Positions 35,436 through 44,659 of a stretch of DNA of 64,000 nt are shown here, piece by piece. The notes under the pieces are model-generated. The model worked only from the letters and a program-made list of their open reading frames with translations. It was not told the origin of the DNA and did not search any database. The translations under genes and the position numbers were made by a program. Positions within the stretch are counted from its first letter, which is position 1; the number at the start of each line of letters is the position of its first letter. Origin of the DNA: Sporosarcina ureae (lineage in GTDB: Bacteria; Bacillota; Bacilli; Bacillales_A; Planococcaceae); the NCBI RefSeq assembly GCF_002082015.1, contig NZ_CP015109.1, forward strand, positions 210,134-274,133, given 5' to 3'.

Positions 35436-36240
35436 TGACACGCCTCCGCTCCGGATTTTTCCACGCCTCTCCGATAAAATTAATGGCGAGAATAGTCAAG
35501 AAAATCATAATGCCTGGAAATAACGCGATCCACCATGCGCCAATTAAAATATCGTTTTGCGCGTAGTACAGCATATTCCCCCAAGAAGGAATTGCTGGAG
35601 GTATACCGATGCCAAGAAAACTCAAGGATACTTCCATAAATATCGCGCCTGCAAAATTAAATAAGGTAACAACAAAAATCGCAGGGATACTATTACGCAA
35701 CAAATGACCCCATAGTATTTTCCACACAGGCGTCTCGAACATGTTAGCCATTTTAACAAACTCTTCTTCTTTAAGGCGAATAAATTCTGACCGTACAATT
35801 CTTGCGGTGACAAGCCATCCCGTCAATCCAATGAGCAGTGCCATCCCCCACATCCCACCTTGAATGATGGCTTGAAACACTAAAATAATAATGAGAGAAG
35901 GAATGGTAATGAGAGCTTCTAGCAATCGCATCATGACCGTATCAATCACACCACCAAAATATCCACTAATACCGCCATAGACAATTCCTGTGACTAGCGA
36001 CAAAATCACGGAACTGCTTGCTACTGCTAGCGTCACCTTTCCACCTTCAAGTAAACGCGATAGAACGTCTCTGCCTAAATGATCCGTTCCTAACCAATGC
36101 TCACTACTCGGTGCACTATACACTTCATCCATGTTCATGTCATTCGGACTAAACGGGGCGAGCCAATTTGAAAACATTGTCAAAAAGATAATCAATCCGA
36201 GAAGGCTATACCAAAACCAAAGTGCTTTTCGTGACATCAT
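35428..36240 (-). CDS. Nickel/peptide-type ABC importer permease (NikC/OppC-like)
   Basis: The 270-aa permease has an N-terminal membrane segment, the periplasmic-side loop motif HWLGTDHLGRDVLSRLLEGG that marks OppC/NikC proteins, and five more membrane segments with the EAA-like cytoplasmic loop (LRNSIPAIFV). It abuts the upstream permease stop directly and overlaps the next ATPase gene, so all are on one transcript. Confidence 0.9.
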   Translation of the reverse strand: MMSRKALWFWYSLLGLIIFLTMFSNWLAPFSPNDMNMDEVYSAPSSEHWLGTDHLGRDVLSRLLEGGKVTLAVASSSVILSLVTGIVYGGISGYFGGVIDTVMMRLLEALITIPSLIIILVFQAIIQGGMWGMALLIGLTGWLVTARIVRSEFIRLKEEEFVKMANMFETPVWKILWGHLLRNSIPAIFVVTLFNFAGAIFMEVSLSFLGIGIPPAIPSWGNMLYYAQNDILIGAWWIALFPGIMIFLTILAINFIGEAWKNPERRRVND

Positions 36241-37209
36241 TTACCGGACGCCCCCTTTACGCAACTTCGGATCTATGGCATACATAATAAGATCAACTAT
36301 AAATAATGACATGACCACAATGATGCCCGTCACCATAATGCTGCCCATTAATAAAGGGTAATCCTTTGTCACAACTGCCTTTACCGTCAATTGACCGAGT
36401 CCAGACCAAGCAAATAATGATTCCACTATAATAGAACCACCAAAGAACGATGGAATGGTCATTGCCATGTAATTTAAATAAGGAATGGAGGCGTTACGTA
36501 CAATTCCTCTCCGAATGGTTCGATCCAATACACCATTTGCGCGTGCCACCTTTACATAATATTGACTGTTTTCTATCTTAATACTTTCTTGTAGAAAGCG
36601 AGCGTAAATCCCCACATGCGTTACAATCAACACGCTGGCGGGCATAACGAGATGACGGATTTTATCAATCACACCGCCATGACCATCCACATCGCCAGAA
36701 CCAGAAGAAGGAAGGACCCCTAGACTCACGGCAAAGAAATAAATGAACAAAATACCAAGCCAAAAAGCAGGTATGGAAGACGTTGCGATACTAAATGTGG
36801 AAAGTCCTTTATCCCAAATAGAACCTGCCTTCATACCCGCCACCGTACCGAGCCAAATGGAGCCTAGCACAATAAAAAACATCGTCACGCTGAATAATAG
36901 TAATGTATTTGGCAGTCGTTCCCTAATAATTTCAGACACAGGTCTACCTTCTTTATAGGAGATCCCTAAATTCCCTTTGACCGTCTCACTTAGCCATGCA
37001 ATATATTGCTCGGCAACAGGGCGATCTAATGCATATGCACGGGTAATGCGTTCTTTTTCGGCTGCAGTTAACGTCTGCGCATTGCCTCCATAGAAAGCAG
37101 CAGCAGGATCTCCAGGCGCCGCTTGCATAATGAAAAAAGAGAGGAAGCTCACGATGAAGAGGACCAAGATCCCCATCACCATTCGCTTCCCTACCCATTT
37201 ACTGATCAT
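36241..37209 (-). CDS. Nickel/peptide-type ABC importer permease (NikB/OppB-like)
   Basis: The 322-aa permease shows the OppB/NikB N-terminal pattern (LVLFIVSFLSFFIMQAAPGDPA) followed by LDRPVAEQYIAWL and six membrane segments in total, with GGSIIVESLFAWSGLG near the end. Its ATG overlaps the last codons of the binding-protein gene by 11 nt. Confidence 0.9.
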   Translation of the reverse strand: MISKWVGKRMVMGILVLFIVSFLSFFIMQAAPGDPAAAFYGGNAQTLTAAEKERITRAYALDRPVAEQYIAWLSETVKGNLGISYKEGRPVSEIIRERLPNTLLLFSVTMFFIVLGSIWLGTVAGMKAGSIWDKGLSTFSIATSSIPAFWLGILFIYFFAVSLGVLPSSGSGDVDGHGGVIDKIRHLVMPASVLIVTHVGIYARFLQESIKIENSQYYVKVARANGVLDRTIRRGIVRNASIPYLNYMAMTIPSFFGGSIIVESLFAWSGLGQLTVKAVVTKDYPLLMGSIMVTGIIVVMSLFIVDLIMYAIDPKLRKGGVR

Positions 37210-38779
37210 TCCACTTCCACTCCTCGACGTTCCAAAGGAAACCCGATCCGTGATGACCTAGCGTTCGTTCTTTCACACCGCTCACATTTTTATTTATACC
37301 ATACACTGCATTTTCGTAGGCAATAAAAACAAATGCGGGATCATTCGCAAGTACTTCTTGGAACTGCATATAAATCGCTTTGCGTTCTTCCGGATCTGTT
37401 TCTGTACGTCCTTTTGCAAGCAGTTCATCTACTTTTTCATTCGAATATTCGCCATAGTTATAACCGGTGCCCTTTACGCTCGATTCATCCGAATGAAACA
37501 AGATATGCGTATGATGATCTGCGTCATACGGACTGCCCCATCCAACCATAAACGCATCTGCGTCTTCGATTGTAATTGCGCTCCAGTCGAGTGCAGCTAC
37601 TTTTACATCCGCACCAACGTCTTTAAAACCTTCAGCAACATAATTTGCCATGTTCACACGAACGGCATCACTTGCAGGGGCGGTAATCGTAAATGATAGT
37701 TTTTCTCCGTCTTTCGAACGAATACCGTCCTCGTTTTCTTTCCAACCCGCTTCATCCAACAGCGCGTTCGCTTTCTCTAGGTCATACGTATATTTTTCTA
37801 TTTGATCATTATGGAATTCATGGTTTTGCAAGGGTGAATAGGCAACAGAACCATGTCCTTTTAAAATACCTTTTACGATTTGCTCTCGATCAGTTGCGTA
37901 ACTAAACGCACGACGCACGTTGACGTCTTTCCAAAGATCCAAATTCATATTGAATAAAATGCCTCGGTAATCGGCCGATTCAATATCATAAACCGTCAAG
38001 TTCGCTTCTCTTTCCAAGTTTTCAACTTGTACAGGATCTAGCAGGGCCACATCCACTTCGCCCGACTTCAACTGTAGTGCACGGACGTTACTGTCTGGAA
38101 TAAATTTAAATATGACTTTTTCAATCGACGGCTTCGTTCCGAAAAAGTCACCATAGGCCTGTAGTGTCAACGAATTGCCACGATCCCATTTATCAAACAT
38201 ATAAGGCCCTGCACCAATCGGGTGGCTATTAAAGTCTGCTGTTCGCATATCGACTCCTTCAAAAGCATGTTTTGGAAGGATCGGTACGGTTAACTTGTCC
38301 AGTAATGGTGTGAATGGCTGTTTTAATGTAATTTCGACGGTATAGTCATCCAGCGCGTTAGTAGATGCTACTTCTTCAAAATCTGATTTCAAAAATGAAG
38401 CGTTTTGATCATCCATAATACTTTCTATTGTAAACACTATATCATCTGCTGTAAGTTCATTCCCATCGTGGAATGTAATATCTTCTTTTAACTTAAACGT
38501 ATACGTAAGTTTATCCTCTGAAACCTCGAAAGAGTCTGCGATATCGGTAACTACTTTATTGTTTTCATCAAATCGCATGACGCCTCGAAACAATAATGCA
38601 TCTAGATTCGTTTCTTCGAGAATCGGGTTAAGCCCTTCGAACTCTTCTTCAGAAGCATAAATTAGGCGATTTTCGTTAGATGGAGTTAATTCTTTTGTAT
38701 CTTCTTTTTTACTACAACCTGCCACAATAACTACAAGTACCATAAATAGTACAAGTAACTTCTTATTTGATCTAAACAT
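37199..38779 (-). CDS. Extracellular binding lipoprotein of the nickel/peptide ABC importer
   Basis: The 526-aa SBP_bac_5-family protein starts at ATG 38779 (AAAGGGGA upstream). Its lipobox is VIVAGCSKKE. The mature protein follows the class C fold: FRGVMRFDENNKVV, YTFKLKEDITFHDGNELTADDI in parts, HPIGAGPYMF and GWGSPYDADHHTHILF. The His-rich DADHHTH segment and the neighbouring urea transporter make nickel or a nickel complex an attractive cargo for urease, but peptides remain possible. It is the first gene of the importer operon, 103 nt after the urea transporter. Confidence 0.85.
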   Translation of the reverse strand: MFRSNKKLLVLFMVLVVIVAGCSKKEDTKELTPSNENRLIYASEEEFEGLNPILEETNLDALLFRGVMRFDENNKVVTDIADSFEVSEDKLTYTFKLKEDITFHDGNELTADDIVFTIESIMDDQNASFLKSDFEEVASTNALDDYTVEITLKQPFTPLLDKLTVPILPKHAFEGVDMRTADFNSHPIGAGPYMFDKWDRGNSLTLQAYGDFFGTKPSIEKVIFKFIPDSNVRALQLKSGEVDVALLDPVQVENLEREANLTVYDIESADYRGILFNMNLDLWKDVNVRRAFSYATDREQIVKGILKGHGSVAYSPLQNHEFHNDQIEKYTYDLEKANALLDEAGWKENEDGIRSKDGEKLSFTITAPASDAVRVNMANYVAEGFKDVGADVKVAALDWSAITIEDADAFMVGWGSPYDADHHTHILFHSDESSVKGTGYNYGEYSNEKVDELLAKGRTETDPEERKAIYMQFQEVLANDPAFVFIAYENAVYGINKNVSGVKERTLGHHGSGFLWNVEEWKWNDQ

Positions 38780-38881
38780 TTCAATCCCCTTTATATCTCT
38801 ATAGATTATCCACATTTTATCATTATTTCATGTTCATCTACGTTTGTCCTGTCTAACGGTTTGATTTTCTTAATAGAGCGA

Positions 38882-39850
38882 TTATATATTCGGCAGAATT
38901 TTTCTAGCTCCCAGTATTAACCAAGTGCTCAGTACAAATGGCATCGTTAATGCAGGAAGCCCTAACGGCAGTAGCCAAATACTGACACTCGCCATAAGAG
39001 GGACTGTAATACATGCTGCGACTACCCCCGTAATAGGTGCATAGCGATTTTCTTTCGTATTATACACGACTGATACCGCTAAAATAGTCAAAATAGCGTT
39101 GTAGCCATATAACCCTAACAGGATCAACGTGTGTTCTCCAGCTAAAGCAAGAGCTGTAACACATGCAACGACGTTTCCGATGACCGCGTAGATGCCCATT
39201 TTCGTACTGGCCCAAAATACCGCAATGAATAATAAGAGACCTGGTATGGCTTCAGTAAGGAAAAAAATTTGACCGATTCCGTTGAAAGTGGATTGAAGTA
39301 GATTGATTTTACCTTCTATATGCAACTCCCAATTAGCTAAACTTTGAGGAGATAATGAATCGCTTAACTTGATACCTTCGAGCTTATACGATGCAAGCAG
39401 TGTAAACCAAGTGAGTAGGATAAATGGTAATGTTAAGATGGGGATGCCGACGTTCCCAAAGAAATACATGAGTGTAGCTGTAAATATCGCCGTGATCGCT
39501 GCTCCTACCAACGCGACAATCCAAGCAGTATGCCCGGTCAAAAATGTTTGCAATACTAGCCCAGTAAGCACAGAGTTATAGCTCATCAAACCCTGACGGA
39601 TCAATGTTCGATCTGCACCGCCTATTTTTGCGACAAGCGTCCCAATCATGGCGGATAGTAATGCAATAATCCCTAATGAAAACGAAGAAACCGTAATAGC
39701 TAATAAAATTAGAAGACCTGTTATGGTGTTTTCGATATAAATGATTTGGGATATCCCTTTTAAAGATGCTTTAAGAAAAGCAGTAAAGATTCCTTCTTTC
39801 ATCACTAGCATCGATTGATTTGCTCTTTTTTTGTCTCCCAAGTTCCCCAC
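38882..39850 (-). CDS. Urea transporter (UT family)
   Basis: This about 322-aa protein has ten hydrophobic segments in two homologous halves. Each half carries the UT signature: LMSYNSVLTGLVLQTF with GNVGIPILTLPFILLTWF in the first, and LYGYNAILTILAVSV with LGLPALTMPFVLSTWL in the second. These are the two urea-pore repeats. The start is uncertain: GTG 39850, TTG 39841 or ATG codons near 39811/39802. It likely supplies urea to a urease coded elsewhere; the adjoining importer could supply nickel. Confidence 0.9.
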   Translation of the reverse strand: MGNLGDKKRANQSMLVMKEGIFTAFLKASLKGISQIIYIENTITGLLILLAITVSSFSLGIIALLSAMIGTLVAKIGGADRTLIRQGLMSYNSVLTGLVLQTFLTGHTAWIVALVGAAITAIFTATLMYFFGNVGIPILTLPFILLTWFTLLASYKLEGIKLSDSLSPQSLANWELHIEGKINLLQSTFNGIGQIFFLTEAIPGLLLFIAVFWASTKMGIYAVIGNVVACVTALALAGEHTLILLGLYGYNAILTILAVSVVYNTKENRYAPITGVVAACITVPLMASVSIWLLPLGLPALTMPFVLSTWLILGARKILPNI

Positions 39851-40241
39851 CTATTTCATTTACTTTAGTGATATACAGATTCAAAGGAATCGCAATATCC
39901 TGAAGTGTGTTAGTTGTCCTATTATCAAATTTTCTGCTAATGGCTTCGCTCTTATACAGTATATGTACCTTAATCGAACCCAATAGTGGAAATGTCTTTG
40001 GCATACGTCGATCTACCAAGCGGACGCGTTCTGCGGAATGGGCACTGATCCCACCAGTGTCGCCAGTTTCCACTTCGATCAACGAAATGTCTAGAGCTTT
40101 TATATAACCATCGCCCACGATTGCAGGATCATTACTTACGAGCAATTGCTTCGAATGTGATGATCTGGGTTGAATTAGTGGGATATTCACCGTGTTTGTA
40201 ATCTGCTGAGATAACAATGTCTGCAAAACCAGCCTGTTCAA
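39771..40241 (-). other. Unassigned open frame filling the gap upstream of the urea transporter
   Basis: The 281-bp gap 39851-40131 holds no annotated gene, yet one minus-strand frame is open right across it and beyond both neighbours. The gap part reads like protein (DPAIVGDGYIKALDISLIEV, ETGDTGGISAHSAERVRLVD, MPKTFPLLGSIKVHILYKSE). The first 37 codons overlap the methyltransferase gene, and no ribosome site marks a start. It may be a 5-prime-truncated remnant. I do not recognise the family. Confidence 0.3.
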
Positions 40242-40890
40242 GAATCATCTTAAACTCTGCAACCCCATACCAACGAAGCGGGAACCTTTCTAACTCTGAC
40301 TGTGTTAATTGCCCATGATTCCATTTTTCATATCGGTTATGAGAAATGATATACTGATTAATAAAGTCTATCTCCACTATTTTGCTTTCTAACGTGATCA
40401 CTTCCTCATTCCGGACATCCCAAGTCCTTGTCGATACCTTACCAACCGCAAGATCAGTTTGCAAAAATATATCTACAATCAGCTTACCTCCATCGGAAAG
40501 ATGCTTATGAAAGTTGTTCAGAGCACTAAGAGAATCCTCTCTTTTATGTAGCAATAAAAACGTTCCAGTCGGCACGATAATTGCCTCATATTCTGTATCC
40601 AAAGAAAAAGACTCCATCTTCCCTTCAAATAACTTCGGCTGCAGCCCTCTACTTTCACAGTTAGTACGGCAGATGTTTAACATTTCACTGGATCCATCAA
40701 AACCATCCACATTCAAACCTTTTTCTAGTAGCGGAATAAGAATCCGGCCTGTACCCACCCCGGGCTCAAGAATGTTCCCCTCAAAAGAAGCCAACCTTTC
40801 GCTGTAAAATTCAACGTCTCCAAATGACAGACCAATATACTTGTCTATATCATATACTTCTGAAGAAAGCTTATTATAATAACCCAACAT
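40132..40890 (-). CDS. Class I SAM-dependent methyltransferase
   Basis: The 252-aa protein starts at ATG 40890 (AAAGGGGAAAGG upstream). Motif I is ILEPGVGTGRILIPLLEKG, motif II VDGFDGSSEMLNICR, and the post-I acidic loop and EAIIVPTGTFLLLHKRED follow; the C-terminal part (LRWYGVAEFKMILEQAGF) is typical of Methyltransf_25-type small-molecule methyltransferases. Substrate unknown. It precedes the urea transporter on the same strand but is separated by the 281-bp gap. Confidence 0.85.
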   Translation of the reverse strand: MLGYYNKLSSEVYDIDKYIGLSFGDVEFYSERLASFEGNILEPGVGTGRILIPLLEKGLNVDGFDGSSEMLNICRTNCESRGLQPKLFEGKMESFSLDTEYEAIIVPTGTFLLLHKREDSLSALNNFHKHLSDGGKLIVDIFLQTDLAVGKVSTRTWDVRNEEVITLESKIVEIDFINQYIISHNRYEKWNHGQLTQSELERFPLRWYGVAEFKMILEQAGFADIVISADYKHGEYPTNSTQIITFEAIARK

Positions 40891-41228
40891 ATACCTTTCC
40901 CCTTTCTCTATCCTCACTATACATGGCTTTAGCGTAACAATAATTTATATATCTCTCGCATTCCTCTATTTTTATCGTATAGATCAGGAATACTTTGACT
41001 GGTGGGTTTGTCTATTCAACTTTCACTTCAAGCATTTTAGTCAGGATTTTTGCAACTTCAAACAGTCGTGAGCTTTAATTCATCAATTAAACATAAAGCC
41101 GCGATTGTGGCAAGGTTAGTTGTGACACAAATACCATACTTTTTCACAATACGATCTTTTTTTAAAAAGGTGAATTTTCCCTAGACTTCTTTTATACTAC
41201 TAGTACATCAACGGAAAGGAATTACTTC
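40891..41228. other. Intergenic 338 bp between divergent genes
   Basis: This A/T-rich divergent promoter region has a TATACT -10-like box near 41194 on plus. I see no gene, riboswitch or clear operator. Confidence 0.45.
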
Positions 41229-42941
41229 ATGATTACACAGTTTTTCTCCTACTACAAGCCACATCGGCGCTTGTTTTTAATCGATTTTTTCAGTGCCATT
41301 TTCGTAGCGCTCCTTGAACTAGCTTTCCCTCTCGCTGTTCAGTGGTTTATCGACGGACTTCTGCCGTCAGGAGATTGGAATCGAATTGTCACAGTTAGCT
41401 TTTTATTATTGCTCGTCTATTTAGTGAGTACGTTTCTTCATTATATTGTGAGTTATTTAGGGCACAAACTCGGAATTAACATCGAAACGGATATGCGCCG
41501 TGAATTGTTCGAACATGTGCAGAAGCAATCTTTCCGGTATTTTGACAATACAAAGACAGGCCATATTATGACCCGGATCACGACCGATTTATTTGATATC
41601 GGTGAACTGGCTCACCATGGACCTGAAGATGCTTTTATTGCGATCATGACAATTCTCGGTGCGTTCGGATTAATGTATACGATCAACCCCGAACTCGCTT
41701 TAATCGCCATCGTAATGGTGCCGCTGCTCGCAGTAGTCGTCTCCTTCTCGAATAAGAAGATGAATGCAGCGTGGCATAAAATGTATCAAAATATTGCGGA
41801 AGTGAATGGAAGAGTTGAAGATTCAGTATCCGGCTCACGCGTGGTGAAGTCATTTACGAATGAAGACTTTGAATTACGTCGTTTCCAAGAAGACAATGAT
41901 CAGTTCCGCTTAGCTAAACTAAAAGCGTATAAAGTCATGGCTTGGGCTACGTCTTCGATGTATATGCTCACTCGCCTCGTCACACTCGTTATTTTAATTG
42001 TCGGTGCTTGGTTCACAGTGAATGATAAGTTAACGTATGGTGAACTAGTCAGTTTTATTTTATTTAGCAATATTTTAATTAAACCTATCGATAAGATTAG
42101 TGCATTGCTAGAATTGTATCCTAAAGGGATGGCGGGCTTTAGTCGATTCCGTGCGTTAATTAACCACGAGCCGGAGATAAAAGATGTGAAAGGTGCAAAA
42201 GTCGTCGAACAGTTACGCGGAGATATTACACTGAGTGACGTGACATTTGGTTACGACGCAGAGCGACCCGTTCTTCGTAATATTAACTTAACGATTCATG
42301 CTGGACAAACTGTTGCATTTGTCGGTCCTTCAGGCGCTGGAAAGACAACTATTTGTTCATTGATCCCTCGTTTCTATGAAGTCAATGAAGGTTCTATTTC
42401 GATTGACGGAATGGATATTCGAGAAGTGACGCAGAAATCGTTGCGCAGTCAAATCGGAATCGTGCAACAAGATGTTTTCTTATTCACAGGAACCATCCGT
42501 GATAATATTGCGTACGGTAAATTAGACGCGTCAGACGAAGAAGTAGTTGAAGCTGCAGAAAAAGCACATCTTACGGACTTGATCCACAGCATGCCGAATG
42601 GCTATGACACGCAAATTGGTGAACGGGGATTAAAACTTTCAGGTGGTCAAAAGCAACGCCTGGCCATCGCTAGGATGTTTTTGAAAAATCCACCCATTCT
42701 CATTCTAGACGAAGCGACTTCCGCACTCGATACAGAAACGGAACGCATCATTCAACAAGCACTAGAAGAATTAGCCGTTAATCGCACCACACTCATCATC
42801 GCGCATCGCCTTACAACGATTCGTAATGCTGACCAAGTCATCGTGATGACGGAAGATGGTATCGAAGAGCAAGGAACGTATGAACATTTATTACGACAAA
42901 ATGGTACATTTGCTCAACTGCATCAGGCTAACCAAGTATAA
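41229..42941 (+). CDS. ABC transporter, fused permease-ATPase (MsbA/BmrA type)
   Basis: The 570-aa half-transporter has an N-terminal six-segment membrane domain and a C-terminal ATPase: Walker A GPSGAGKTT, Q-loop IGIVQQDVFLFTGTIRDNIAYG, signature LSGGQKQRLAIARM, Walker B ILILDEATSALD, switch AHRLTTI. It works as a homodimer exporting lipids or drugs. GGAAAGGA precedes ATG 41229. No regulator is adjacent, and it has its own terminator. Substrate cannot be read from sequence. Confidence 0.92.
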   Translation: MITQFFSYYKPHRRLFLIDFFSAIFVALLELAFPLAVQWFIDGLLPSGDWNRIVTVSFLLLLVYLVSTFLHYIVSYLGHKLGINIETDMRRELFEHVQKQSFRYFDNTKTGHIMTRITTDLFDIGELAHHGPEDAFIAIMTILGAFGLMYTINPELALIAIVMVPLLAVVVSFSNKKMNAAWHKMYQNIAEVNGRVEDSVSGSRVVKSFTNEDFELRRFQEDNDQFRLAKLKAYKVMAWATSSMYMLTRLVTLVILIVGAWFTVNDKLTYGELVSFILFSNILIKPIDKISALLELYPKGMAGFSRFRALINHEPEIKDVKGAKVVEQLRGDITLSDVTFGYDAERPVLRNINLTIHAGQTVAFVGPSGAGKTTICSLIPRFYEVNEGSISIDGMDIREVTQKSLRSQIGIVQQDVFLFTGTIRDNIAYGKLDASDEEVVEAAEKAHLTDLIHSMPNGYDTQIGERGLKLSGGQKQRLAIARMFLKNPPILILDEATSALDTETERIIQQALEELAVNRTTLIIAHRLTTIRNADQVIVMTEDGIEEQGTYEHLLRQNGTFAQLHQANQV

Positions 42942-42948
42942 TAGAACA

Positions 42949-42998
42949 TAAAAATACCTGTGTCGCAAACTACTATGTTTGTGACACAGGTATTTTTT
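42949..42998. terminator. Bidirectional terminator after the ABC exporter
   Basis: AAAAATACCTGTGTCgCAAAC-tactat-GTTTGtGACACAGGTATTTTTT pairs over about 20 bp. It serves the exporter on plus and cueP on minus. Its distal arm is shared with the terminators near 13202 and 30080. Confidence 0.92.
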
Positions 42999-43029
42999 AC
43001 GTGGAATTTGATACAGTGTGTTTTGGACA

Positions 43030-43581
43030 TCACTCCAAACGCATAGTCGTGATGCACGTGTTATCTCCTTCGAACGTAGTAATCTCGGACACAGTTTCTT
43101 TCGTGCCTTGTGTGATCGTTACAGTGAATCTGTCGTCACGCGGAAGCCACAAGTCGATAAATCCATTAGCTTCAGTTGTTTTGACTTCATCGAGTATTAT
43201 ATTACCTTCTGAATCTTCTATATACACATTGAAATCTTCCTCAACCAGTTCACCTTGACAGCCTGTTAGACTATGGATATCACAAGGGTGAGTAGTGTTA
43301 ACGAATGGAGCAATCGATACAAAAAATTCATCTTCGGGAAGATCGTACGTTGTCACGTTTTCATCATCATCCGTGACAATTAGTTCAGACGATGTAATAG
43401 AAGCGGACGCAGCTACCTCATTTCTCACTGTGTAGTCGTTCACTAATTCTTTAATATCTACCGATTCCTGTGTTTCTTGAGTTTCCTGTGTTTTTTGCAC
43501 TGTATTATCCGCATTTTCATTACTACAACCGACGGATAAAGCGGTAGTTAGTAGCAACATGGCCATCATTTTCCCTTTCAT
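43030..43581 (-). CDS. CueP-family metal-binding lipoprotein
   Basis: The 183-aa protein has a lipobox (TALSVGCSNE), a Gln/Thr/Glu-rich linker, and the CueP domain: FVSIAPFVNTTHPCDIHSLT with GCQGELVEEDFNV, then NGFIDLWLPRDDRFTVTI and the terminal TCITTMRLE. The conserved Cys/His residues bind copper in Salmonella CueP. In Bacillota it is extracytoplasmic. It lies next to another metal-stress-type lipoprotein (YdhK). Confidence 0.88.
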   Translation of the reverse strand: MKGKMMAMLLLTTALSVGCSNENADNTVQKTQETQETQESVDIKELVNDYTVRNEVAASASITSSELIVTDDDENVTTYDLPEDEFFVSIAPFVNTTHPCDIHSLTGCQGELVEEDFNVYIEDSEGNIILDEVKTTEANGFIDLWLPRDDRFTVTITQGTKETVSEITTFEGDNTCITTMRLE

Positions 43582-43672
43582 CTTTACACAACCTATTCTC
43601 TATATTTTGGTGCCTGTTTAAAAGAGCATACATTTCGAAAGAGCTGCGCGAAGCAACTCTCTCATTGGAATA

Positions 43673-44233
43673 TTACTTTTCTGATAGCTCGTCTTCCACA
43701 ACCCACTTATGGTTCTGTACTTCTTCTCCATCAGTTGTAGACGCGTAATCGATCATATAGACAGTCGTTTGCTCTACAGATTCAATTTCTGCTGTCGCGC
43801 CTTCCATCCCTTCCATATGATCGGTGAGTACAGTCACTTCAGTTTCCTTCTCTAGTGGAGCAGGTGCTGGATCTTCTAATTCTTCATGAACAACCCATTT
43901 ATGATCTAACACTTTTTCACCGCCATCTGTCGGTGTATAGTTGATAGAATAAGCAACTGTATCAAATGCGCCAACAATCGTGGCAGTGGCTCCTTTCATG
44001 CCCTCCATATGGTCCGTTTCAATAATGGCTTCAGAGCCAACAGGGTACGTCGGGCTTTCGGCTTCTGCTAAGCCTTCAGGGATACTGCCATCGCTCGAAT
44101 GGTCCATTCCTTCCATATCATTGTGTGAAGTTTCTTCACTTTTAACAGGCTCTTCTTCATTCGGCGTTGCCGCTCCGCATCCTGCAAGGACTAGAGCAAA
44201 CGCTGCACTTATGGAAAGTACTTGTTTTTTCAT
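43673..44233 (-). CDS. ydhK: YdhK-family lipoprotein (DUF1541 tandem)
   Basis: The 186-aa lipoprotein (lipobox VLAGCGAA) has an Asp/Met/His-rich segment (DMEGMDHSSDG) and two DUF1541 repeats, each with DHMEGM-x-GA-x-A and a closing HKWVV. Such Met/His-rich secreted proteins suggest metal handling. Function of YdhK is not established. It sits 91 nt upstream of cueP on the same strand. Confidence 0.88.
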   Translation of the reverse strand: MKKQVLSISAAFALVLAGCGAATPNEEEPVKSEETSHNDMEGMDHSSDGSIPEGLAEAESPTYPVGSEAIIETDHMEGMKGATATIVGAFDTVAYSINYTPTDGGEKVLDHKWVVHEELEDPAPAPLEKETEVTVLTDHMEGMEGATAEIESVEQTTVYMIDYASTTDGEEVQNHKWVVEDELSEK

Positions 44234-44430
44234 CAGACTTCACTCCTTCATTATATTAATACTAGTATAACAATTCCTCATCGTTCTTTACGTTAAACCT
44301 TTAAACTCCTTAGAAACTCCTTAATTGTCCTTCTCATTTGAAAATTGAGAAGGACAGTGAGCATGAAACACTATGAATCTTGTATTTATGATTAGAGGTA
44401 TCTGTTTCCATTGAAATTATAAAAAAAAAC
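44234..44430. other. Intergenic, ydhK promoter region
   Basis: ATACTAGTAT palindrome near 44262-44271 lies just before the ydhK ribosome site. A CTTCTCA..TGAGAAGGAC repeat is at about 44328-44356. No gene seen. Confidence 0.4.
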
Positions 44431-44600
44431 GCTAAAAATGAGATGATCAATCAATTCCTGTCACACTGCCACCCTTAGCCTATCTCTTCGTAATCTTAAC
44501 GTCTTCAAGTGAACGATTCGGCCTGCCGCTGGGATGGTTATGGAAATACATTATAAAGGCTGTACTAGCAAAGAATTTAACAGTCCAATAATAACGGTCT
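44431..44600 (-). pseudogene. RadC-family (MPN/JAB) C-terminal fragment
   Basis: On the minus strand one frame reads KFFASTAFIMYFHNHPSG, then RSLEDVKITKR, a TAG, and KGGSVTGID. A slip of a few bases brings in DHLIF. HNHPSG...ED..TKRL and GI.LLDH.I are the hallmark of the RadC/JAB metalloprotease-like domain. The upstream half is missing and the frame has a stop and a small deletion, so it is dead. RadC copies are common on mobile elements, which suggests an old insertion here. Confidence 0.75.
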
Positions 44601-44659
44601 TCTTATGAAGCATCTCAATTCATACGTTTAGATACATTAAAACAAAATGCTATATTTAC

